Below, piece after piece: positions 56,372 through 64,000 of a stretch of 64,000 nucleotides of DNA (position 1 is its first letter; every line of letters starts with the position of its first letter). The stretch covers positions 130,848,533-130,912,532 of the forward strand of contig OX336393.1 in NCBI GenBank assembly GCA_946902985.2, read 5' to 3'. The notes below the pieces were generated by a model. That model was not told where the DNA came from. It was given only the letters and a program-made list of their open reading frames with translations, and ran no database searches. The DNA comes from Meconema thalassinum (lineage: Eukaryota > Arthropoda > Insecta > Orthoptera > Tettigoniidae). A program made the position numbers and the translations under genes.

Positions 56372-56666
56372 CTGTGAGTTTTCCCCCCAGCCCTACATTT
56401 TCCTCGTCACTATTCACTCCCATTCCTAACTCCTTGCTAGTTGCAACATCATCTTTCTCGGCCCCCTCACGTCCCTCCAACGTACCAGAAATCACATCCT
56501 TATCTGCCATTTTACTAAGAACTACTCTCGAATTTGTGGAATCTGACCGCTTATTGGTCTGCCTGTTTGACTCACTCCTGCCTCTTCTAGAATGACCAAG
56601 AGTGCATCTGTCAACACTTCTAGATCTCAACTTTAATAAATCAGGCTCACTCTTATTACTTAGCAT
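56340..56666 (-). pseudogene. gag: Gag N-terminus of element C, in another frame
   Basis: I chose the ATG at 56666; a GTG further up is less likely. The segment is serine/arginine-rich (SRRGRSESNRQTNKRSD) and then acidic. It would join the next Gag frame if the G/A run near 56383-56392 differed by one base; the frame continues in register with the coiled-coil part from there. This may be the true Gag start with a frameshift, or a separate leader ORF. Confidence 0.55.
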
Positions 56667-56783
56667 ACCCTCCAATATCACTGAACATATAATATACACT
56701 TCCTAAAATACCCGATCAGATTTCACAAATTACCTGTGCGTACTGCCATACTATGCACCAGCCAGCCTTATTCACACTCCATA

Positions 56784-56794
56784 GTTGGGCGCCA
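56784..56794 (-). promoter_or_regulatory. primer binding site of element C (tRNA-Lys type)
   Basis: On the coding strand TGGCGCCCAAC lies two bases after the 5' LTR. These 11 bases equal the start of the known tRNA-Lys(1,2) primer sites. After them the match fails. The position is canonical, unlike in A and D. Confidence 0.8.
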
Positions 56795-57196
56795 TTTGTA
56801 ATCTATCAATTCTTGCCACAAGATGGCTTCACCCAGAGAAGCCATTTGTAACTTTGAAGATACAAAAATGAATATTCTGCCTCATAAATGACCTTTCTTT
56901 AAAATTTAAGCAAATGACATAATTAGTACTGTAATTGAACAAACCCACCTTTTTGAAACTCTTCTTATCCCCGGGCGTGTGCAGATATTCTGAAAGGACT
57001 GGCTCGTACATAGGCCTTACCAAAACCTCCTATAAATTAATAAAGACGAAGGAAGGTTTACATGCATCTAACTAAAAAGAAACTGCCCAATTTAAATTTA
57101 CTTTATATTCTGAAGCTGCATGCAAGAAATGGATAAATATAATAAAAAAGAGTGACACACAAGAAATGCAATTAAAAATATATAATTTAATAATAT

Positions 57197-57519
57197 GGCT
57201 TGGGCGGCAGCACGCCGGCCTCTCACCGCTGGGTCCGTGGTTCAAATCCCGGTCACTCCATGTGAGATCTGTGCTGGACAAAACGGAGGCAGATAGGTTT
57301 TTCTCCGGGTACTCCGGTTTTACCTGTCAACATTTCATTGCAGCAACACTCTCCACTATCATTTCATTTCATCTGTCATTCATTTAATCATTGCCCCAGA
57401 GGAGTGCGTCAGGTCTCGGCAGCCGGCACAGTTCATATCCTCGCCGCTAGATAGGGGCTTCATTCATTCCATTCCTGACCCGGTCGGAGACTGGAAGCAG
57501 GCTGTGGGTTTTCATTTTC
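57197..57519 (+). repeat. SINE, type S3, in the 5' LTR of element C
   Basis: 323 bp, flanked by the 13-bp duplication AATTTAATAATAT (57184-57196 and 57520-57532). The sister LTR has the single, empty site at about 52443-52456. The head has GGCGGCAGCACGCC and GGTTCAAATCCCGG. The first bases are shortened to GGCTTGGG. Confidence 0.93.
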
Positions 57520-58172
57520 AATTTAATAATATAATAATAATAATATTTAGGCCTGTTAAGATTTCTTATTTGGTTTTCACATTACCGGTAATGCCGTCGT
57601 CTGCCCCATATGTCCATTTCACCTCTACACCACTTTGAAGCAGGTCAGCCTTGCCTTCTCATTTCACGGTCCTCTTCGACAATGCACAATTATTTGCATA
57701 GGCATCAGCCCTACTGTGATAGTGGCATAACAGCAAGAACCCAATCACACTCCGTCGAAACACGAAGCACTCAGCTCAAGAGAGACACACTGCCCAACCA
57801 GTCATTTCAATGCCCCGAGAGACAATCCTCTTGCAGCAGTGCGCTCAGTCTGAATCACAGCTCATACCAGGAAGTCTTTCTCAGAAGCGCCCGTTGTCAT
57901 ATCTTTGTCTCCCCAAGCCACTCGTAGCATTTCCTCGGCCGCTTCCTCATCACCCCCCCCCCCCCCCCGGGGTGAGCGAGCATACCTGCTTGAGACAATA
58001 GTGTCCATGAAGTGCTGCTTTCTGCACGTGTGACCAGAACATGAACCTGACTCCTGGTTCAGTGGTCTGAACAACATTAATAAACATACTTATAAAACAT
58101 AGGATAAGAGCTAGCTTCAAAATCTCGTCAAAAGTGACCTAAAATACATTGAATAATTAATAATAAAAAGTA

Positions 58173-58517
58173 GAGCCTCCGTGGCATAGGCGGCAGCACG
58201 CCTGCCTCTCACCGCTGGGTCCGTGGTTCAAATCCCGGTCACTCCATTTGAGATCTGTGCTGGACAAAACGGAGGCAGAGAGGTTTTCCTCCGGGTACTC
58301 CGGTTTTCCCTGTCAAAATTTCATTCCAGCAACACTCTCCACTATCATTTCATTTCATATGTCATTCATTTAATCATTGACCCAGAGGAGTGCGTCAGGC
58401 CTCGGCAGCCGGCACAGTTCATATCCTCGCCGCTATATGGGGGCTTCATTCATTCATTCATTCATTCCATTCCTGACCCGGTCGGAGACTGGAAGCAGGC
58501 TGTGGATTTTCATTTTC
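58173..58517 (+). repeat. SINE, type S3, second insertion in the same LTR
   Basis: 345 bp, flanked by the 14-bp duplication AATAATAAAAAGTA (58159-58172 and 58518-58531). The empty site in the sister LTR is at about 53090-53104. The head starts GAGCCTCCGTGGCATAGG, the most complete head of this type in the window, and ends in GGATTTTCATTTTC. A (CATT)n stretch lies near 58446-58468. Confidence 0.93.
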
Positions 58518-58734
58518 AATAATAAAAAGTATACGTATATGATAATAGTAATAATAATAATGACACTGCGTCTACTGCAGACGTGTCCAATGCAATTGAA
58601 CACGTTGCCAACACGATAGCATGATATAAAGAAATAACAAACCTATGAGCCTACATTAAAACTGTCATGGGGGACTCATAAAATATAGGTTACAATATGA
58701 AAATAGGCTGTATATTTTTTCACGGAACTACTTG

Positions 58735-58964
58735 TTTTAAATTGAATTAATTAATTAATTCGACTTCTCAAACTTATCAAACTAATTTATAATCCTTTTT
58801 TTCAGTGCAGATATGAACTCCCTTGACCCTTTTGGCAAGTTTAAATTTCAGTGAAATAATAGAAGACTTCAGCCGGAAAAAAAGTTCCATAGTAATATTT
58901 TAATATTTCATAGTTCACATAATATTCTTCAAGGGGACTGAAAGGTTTCTTTCATATTATTAAA
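58735..58964. other. unassigned AT-rich spacer
   Basis: About 230 bases between H4 and H5 with nothing recognisable. Confidence 0.4.
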
Positions 58965-60174
58965 CAAGTAGTTCCGTTAAGAACTATACAGCTTATTTTC
59001 ATATATCCTATTTATGTTAACTGCCACTATGAACAAACAAAATTTGAGTTTGGTTGCTGTAATAGATTCGTAGATATTGAGAACCGACTAAATATTTCCC
59101 GTCGCCGCCATGCTGGATTTGTGATCACCAGGTTATTTAAAGTCCTATAGGTGAACTTAAGTTTATAGACCCTATGAACATAAAAAAAATTCAGTTTGAT
59201 TGCTATAATAGATTCGTAGATATTCAGAGCCGTCTAAATATTTCGGATGGTCGCCATGTTGGATTGTTAAACGTATAGGTCATAGAGTCATGTACCATTA
59301 AAGGAAAATTATTGCGTAGGTTCATTATTCAAACTTTCACTTCGATCGCATGATTACGACACAAGAAATAAAAACTTAATTTTAAAATTCGCACAGCCAC
59401 CATCTTGAGGTTATGTAAACAATTGAACTAAATTAGATACCAGTGCATTGCAATGTGTAGAAACATGTCCTGTACCAGATTTCATTTCGTTTGGAACATT
59501 ATATCGCGAGAAAGGTCTATTTTCAAATTCGCTTGGCCGCCATGTTCGTTTTGTAGTTAACCGGTTTTTGAAAGTCTTATAGATGAACTTCCAGTAGTGC
59601 CCTTTATCTTCGTACAACATTTCAGGGTGATACCGCTAATAGTTTCAGAGATATAGAATGCCGGTGAAATATTTCGCACATCCGCCATCTTGTGGTTATG
59701 TAAAGAATTGATCGAAGTTAGATTACTGTGCATTACAATGTGTATAAACATATACTCGACCAGGTTTTATTGCGTTTGGTTAGTTAAATCGCGAGAAACG
59801 TCTATTTAAGAGTCGCAAATTCGCGTGGCCGCCATGTTGGTTTTGTAGTTACCAGTTTTTCAAAAGTCACATAGGTGAACTTCTAGTAGTTCCCTTTATC
59901 ACCGTAAAAATTCCATGGTGATATCGGGAATAGTTTCGGAGATATTGAATGCAGGTGAAATATTTCGCACGGCCGCCATGTTGGATTGGTGAGACGTAAC
60001 AAAATTTGAAGGGCACGGTCGGGGTCGTCCGAAATAGTGCTAAGAACTTACCGAGTTTCATTGAAATCGCTAAAGCCGTTTATACGTTATTAGGGGGAAA
60101 CACACACACACACCTCTCACACACACATACGAACACAACCACACGAACAAAAGGTGATCTCATAAGCCTATTTT

Positions 60175-61723
60175 TAGCCTACTTTCGATTTTTGCAAAAA
60201 ATGAAAGTAGACTTATGAGATCAACACAGGGCGAAAAAAAGTGTGTCTGACTGTGTGAGTGTATGTGTGTGTGTGTCTGTGTGTGTGTGAGTGTGTGTAC
60301 TCTGAATGTCGGTCCTCCCCCCCCCCCCCCTATCAATTCGAACACGGTGAACGCTAATTGAACGAAATTTGGTACAATGGTAGCACTAGCAAAGGACACC
60401 TCAGTGTCATGTTTTATATGGCCGCCATCTTGACGGAAATGTAATGGCGGCCAAACAAATGTTCAAAGCTTAAATCGAATTACGACTAACCTAATCATCC
60501 GATCTCTACCAAATTTTTCAACAACATACTTCTATGGGGGAGCATCATTTGACCAAATTAATAGGTCATCAGCCTAATAGTTTGCGGATGGCGGACATCT
60601 TTGTGTGAAAATCGATTCCCCCTATTAATTCGAACACGGTGAAACCGAATGGAACGAAATTTGGTACAGAGGTAGCACTAGCATAGGGCACCACAGTGTC
60701 ATGTTTTATATCGCCGCCACCTTGACGGAAACGTAATGGTGGCCACACAAATGTTCAAAGCTTAAATCAAATTACGATTAACCTAATCATCCGATCTCTA
60801 CCAAATTTTGCAACTACATACCTTTATGGAGGGAGCATCCTTTGACCAAACTAATAGGTCGTTAGCCTAATATTTTGCGGATGGCGGCCATCTTTGTGTG
60901 AAAATCGATTCCCCCTATCAATTCGAACACGGTGTAACCGAATGGAACGAAATTTGGTACAGAGGTAGCACTAGCAAAGGGCACCTCAGTGTCATGTTTT
61001 ATATCACCGCCATCTTGACGGAAACGTAATCGCGGCCACCCAAATGTTAAAAGCTAAAATGTAATTACGACCAACCTAATAATCTAGTCTCTACCAAATT
61101 TGGCAACAACATACCTCTATGTGGGAAGCATATTCTGACCAAACTGCAAGATTATCAGCCCAATAGTTTGCCGATGGTGGCCAAGAATGTGTGCAAATCG
61201 ATTCCCCGTATCAATTCAAACACGGTGAAACCGAATTGAACGAGGTTTGGTACAGAGGTAGCACTAGCAAAGGGCACCTCAGTGTCATGTTTTATATAGC
61301 CGTCATCTTGACGGAAACGGAATGAATCCACCCAAATGTTAAAAGCTTAAATCAAATTACGACCATCCTAATAATTTGATCTCGACCAGATTTTGCAACA
61401 ACATGCCTTTTTGTGGAAAGCGTCTTATGACTGACTACAAGGTCATCAGCCCAATAGTTTGCAAATAGCGGCCATGCATGTGTGCAAATCCATTCCCCAT
61501 ATCAATTCAAACACGGTGAAACCGAATTGAATGTTTTTTTTTTACAGAGGTAGCACTTGAAAAGGGCACCTCATATTCATGTTTAATATCCCTTTAGCAC
61601 GTTGTATTTCAACAAGCTACGACAACCAAAATTCAATTATACTCCTTGAAAAGGACAAAGAGTTATAACAATACCCATGCATTTAGGTGAAAGTAGGCTA
61701 TACATTCTATACAGAACATCTTG
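60175..61723 (-). mobile_element. hairpin-ended repeat H6 (family 3)
   Basis: Reverse orientation. The hairpin end at left is TAGCCTACTTTC with GAAAGTAG and TTATGAGATCA, then a GT-rich run and a C run. A 292-bp tandem array follows (60331-61600). The right end is the 5' terminus, whose complement is CAAGATGTTCTGTATAGAA, with AGCCTACTTTC next to it. This matches the ends of families 1 and 2 in layout though the internal sequence differs. No target duplication. Confidence 0.68.
60331..61600 (-). repeat. 292-bp tandem repeat array in H6
   Basis: Units start near 60331, 60623, 60916, 61209 and 61500 with TATCAATTCGAACACGG-like words, spacing 292, 293, 293 and 291. Each unit has the words GGTAGCACTAGC, GTCATGTTTTATAT and GATGGCGG. 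There are four full units and part of a fifth. The units have diverged in base changes more than in length. Confidence 0.9.
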
Positions 61724-61744
61724 TTTCAAAATTGAAAATAGGCT

Positions 61745-62236
61745 ACAAAAATGGTATGTGATAGTACAAAAGTAATGGCACTTCTGAATTCAGATGAACA
61801 ATGGACATGTAACATAAGAGTCGAAACCAATAAAGGTATAATCGTGTAAACCTGGGTAATGTATTGAAGTTAATTGATTTTTGCCATTTATAAAGAAGTT
61901 GCAGTGTTCGACCATCTAGAAGCGGCATTCTGAAGGAGACAAATTGGGATTCAGCAGAATTCTCTCCAGGCTTGGATGAATTCATCTTTTTGAAATGTTA
62001 TGCGCTGTTCCGTATCATTAACCTATGCCTGGATGGAAGCAACAACACAGATCTCAGCTGTGACGTCAGATAGACAGTCCATTAAGGTAGATTTACATTA
62101 ACTTTTAATCTTGTTCTTTTATGTATTTTCCAAAAACATTTTTGTGAACTTTCATTTATTTGCATTCTAATGCTTTTGTAAAGATATCCATTTTCTCTTT
62201 TATATTTATTATCATAGTTTTTAAGATTCCTTTTTT
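61745..62236. other. unassigned sequence
   Basis: About 490 AT-rich bases. A minus-strand frame of 80 codons (61743-61985) has no known domain. No termini or RNA signals seen. Confidence 0.4.
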
Positions 62237-63737
62237 ATTAGCCTACTTTCGATTTTTGCAAAAATAGAGGTAGACTTATGAGATCATCACAGGACGAACA
62301 AGTAGTTCCATGAAGAACTATACAGCCTATTTTCATATATCCTACTTAAGTTAACTGCCACTATCAACATACAAAATTTCAGTTTGATTGCTGTAATAGA
62401 TTCGTAGATATTGAGAACCGACTAAATATTAAGGATGGTCGCCATGTTGGATTTTATATATGTAGGTCCTCGAGTTATGTACTGTTACATGAAGTTAATT
62501 GTGTACGTGCAGCATTCAAACTTAAATCGCATAATTAGGACACAAGAAGTAACAACGAGATTTTAAAATTTCGCACAGCTGACATCTTGTGGTTATGGAA
62601 ACAATTGAAATAAATTAGATGCCTGTGGATAAACATTCATATAAGGATTTACTGTACCAAGTTTCACTGCACTCTGGTGGTTAAATTCCGAGAAACGTCC
62701 ATGTGAATATATATACTTCGCGTCGCAGCCATGTTGGATTTCTGATCACCTGGTTATTTAAAGTTCTATAGGTGAACTTAAGTTCATAGCCCCTATGAAC
62801 ATCAAAAAATCAGTTTGATTGCTATAATAGATTCGTAGATATTCAGAGCCGTCTAAATATTTCGGATGGTCGCCATGTTGGATTGTTAAATGTTTAGGCC
62901 ATAGAGTCATGCACCATTAAAGGAAAATTATTGCGTAGGTTCATTATTCAAACTTTGACTTCGATCGCATGATTACGACACAAGATATAAAAACTTAATT
63001 TAAAAATTCGCACAGCCGCCATCTTGAGGCTATGTAAACATTTGAACTAAATTAGATACCATTACATTACAATGTGTATAAACATTTCCTGTACCAGATT
63101 TCATTGCGTTTGGAACATTAAATCGCGGGATAGGTCTATTTAAATTTTTTAATTCGCTTGGCCGCCATGTTCGTTTTGTAGTTAATCGGTTTTGAAAGTC
63201 TTATAGATGAACTTCCAGTAGTGCCCTTTTTCTCCGTACCTAATTTCAGGGTGATACCGCTAATAGTTTCAGAGATATAGAATGCCGGAGAAATATTTCG
63301 CACATCCGCCATCTTGTGGTTATGTAAAGAATTGATCGAAGTTAGATGTCGGTGCATTACAATGTGTATAAACATATACTGTACCAAGTTTTATTGCGTA
63401 TGGTTGGTTAAATCGCGAGAAACGTCTATTTAAATGTCGCAAATTCGCGTGGCCGCCATGTTGGTTTTGTAGTTACCAGTTTTTCAAAAGTCACATAGCT
63501 GAACTTCTAGTAGTTCCCTATACCACCATAATAAATTACAGGGTGATATCGGGAACAGTTTCGGAGATATTGAATGCTGGTGAAATATTTCGCACAGCCG
63601 CCATGTTGGAGTGGTGAGACGTAACAAAATTTGAAGGGCACGGTCGGGGTCGCCCGGAATAGTGCTATGAACTTACCGAGTTTCATTGAATTCGTTCCCG
63701 CCGTTTAGAATTTATTAGGGACACACACACACACACA

Positions 63738-63774
<37 letters not shown>

Positions 63775-64000
63775 CAAAATGTGATCAAATAAGCCTATTT
63801 TTTCAAAATTGAAAATAGGCTAAAAATTGTGTGTCTGTTTGTGTGTGTGTCTGTGTGTGTGTGAGTCTGTGTGTGTGTGAGTGTGAGTACTCTGAATGTC
63901 TGTCCCCCCACTATCAATTCGAACACGGTGAACCCGAATTGAACGAAATTTGGTACAAAGGTAGCACTAGTGAAGAACACCTCAGTGTCATGTTTTATAT
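62237..64000 (-). mobile_element. hairpin-ended repeat H7 (family 3), split by H8, leaves the window
   Basis: The hairpin end TAGCCTACTTTC with GTAGACTTATGAGATCA at 62238-62287 is followed by CACAGGACGA; the next part expected from H6, AAAATTGTGTGTCTG, is found only at 63823. H8 lies in between. After 63823 comes the GT-rich run, CTATCAATTCGAACACGG and the first part of a tandem unit, and the window ends inside it. Confidence 0.65.
62299..63822 (+). mobile_element. hairpin-ended repeat H8 (family 1), complete
   Basis: The most complete family 1 copy: CAAGTAGTTCCATGAAGAAC and AGCCTATTTTC at the 5' end, then internal blocks with CGCCATGTTGG and TTCGCACAGCCGCC, GCCGTTTAGAATTTATTAGG, an AC-rich run (63721-63772), and a 3' hairpin AAGCCTATTTTTTC with GAAAATAGGCTA ending at 63822. 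It sits in an A-run of H7 with no target duplication. Confidence 0.7.

Larger units (their letters stand above)
52045..58694 (-). mobile_element. gypsy-type LTR retrotransposon C, internally deleted
   Basis: Minus-strand element with LTRs at 56797-58694 (5') and 52045-53262 (3') and an ATAT duplication (52041-52044 and 58695-58698). Coding remains include Gag, protease, half of RT and the tail of integrase. The part from just before the YVDD box of RT to the integrase C-terminus is missing in one step. The element is therefore non-autonomous. Gag, RT and primer site show a lineage distinct from A and D. It inserted into H4. Confidence 0.92.
56797..58694 (-). repeat. 5' LTR of element C, with two SINE insertions
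   Basis: 1898 bp against 1218 bp for the other LTR; the two S3 SINEs and their duplications account for nearly all of the difference. The ends are as in the 3' LTR. A C run is at about 57952-57968. Substitutions between the LTRs are scattered and more frequent than in D, so C is older than D. Confidence 0.92.
50588..58734 (-). mobile_element. hairpin-ended repeat H4 (family 1), host of element C
   Basis: Reverse orientation. The hairpin end is on the left (TAGCCTATTTTC with AAAATAGGCT, then TATGAGATCACC, at 50588-50630), followed by a GTGT-rich run and the repeated GGCGGC / CATGG blocks. Element C interrupts it at 52045-58694. The short rest (58695-58734) carries the 5' terminus, whose complement is CAAGTAGTTCCGTG. 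Its two ends lie in an A/T-rich site with no target duplication. Confidence 0.65.
58965..61744 (+). mobile_element. hairpin-ended repeat H5 (family 1), split by H6
   Basis: It starts CAAGTAGTTCCGTTAAGAAC and has the internal GCCGCCATG / CACATCCGCC blocks, some 292 bases apart (about 59539 and 59831), then a C/A-rich run (60095-60125) and GATCTCATAAGCCTATTTTT up to about 60174. The missing right arm of its hairpin (CAAAATTGAAAATAGGCTA) is at 61726-61744. H6 lies between, so H6 went into the T-rich loop of H5's 3' hairpin. Confidence 0.7.

Noticed and set aside
60331..61600. Possible CRISPR-like array
   Set aside because: The repeats are 292 bp and contiguous, with no short repeat/spacer pattern; the window is eukaryotic.

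Overview
The window looks like intergenic DNA from a large, repeat-rich insect genome, probably a polyneopteran and perhaps an orthopteran. The evidence is low GC, several tRNA-headed SINE families, long Ty3/gypsy-type elements, a LINE fragment, and many short elements ending in AC-rich microsatellites. The order-level placement rests on SINE sequences that look familiar to me, so it is low confidence. I see no ordinary host gene, tRNA, rRNA, CRISPR array or bacterial-style operon. Almost every base that can be assigned belongs to a mobile element, and many of these are nested.

Layout. 0.6-2.15 kb: 5'-truncated LINE reverse transcriptase (RT), broken. 3.42-19.53 kb: gypsy element A (+) with 1.08-kb LTRs and an ATAT target duplication. 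Its pol is split by a ~7-kb insertion block (8.70-15.67 kb), which itself holds SINEs, a hairpin-ended repeat and copy 1 of a 3.95-kb element with TG...CA ends. 21.8-25.7 kb: SINEs and a hairpin-ended repeat. 26.1-30.6 kb: a SINE carrying copy 2 of the 3.95-kb element, inverted relative to copy 1. 30.86-44.77 kb: a hairpin-ended repeat interrupted by gypsy element D (-), 12.4 kb, with 2.9-kb LTRs that are almost identical. 45.4-49.6 kb: a dense SINE island. 49.8-50.6 kb: a fold-back MITE and a LINE tail. 50.6-58.7 kb: a hairpin-ended repeat interrupted by gypsy element C (-), an internally deleted element whose 5' LTR has caught two SINEs. 59.0-64.0 kb: hairpin-ended repeats inserted into one another, one with a 292-bp tandem array.

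How the parts relate. A and D are related gypsy-type elements: matching Gag starts, DTG protease, YVDD RT, RNase H and an HHCC integrase, with no envelope-like ORF. D is young and has one visible coding break, a length change in a homopolymer. A carries many stops and frameshifts. C belongs to another lineage and has lost the second half of RT, RNase H and the integrase core. The SINEs must borrow LINE machinery. The hairpin-ended repeats carry no protein; their termini suggest Helentron-like (HINE/DINE) rolling-circle elements, which is inference.

Most interesting items: the two 3.95-kb TG...CA elements with 4-bp GTAC duplications and an unclear class; the hairpin-ended family that inserts into its own terminal hairpins; the near-intact element D; and 11-residue coiled-coil repeats at the start of all three Gag proteins.
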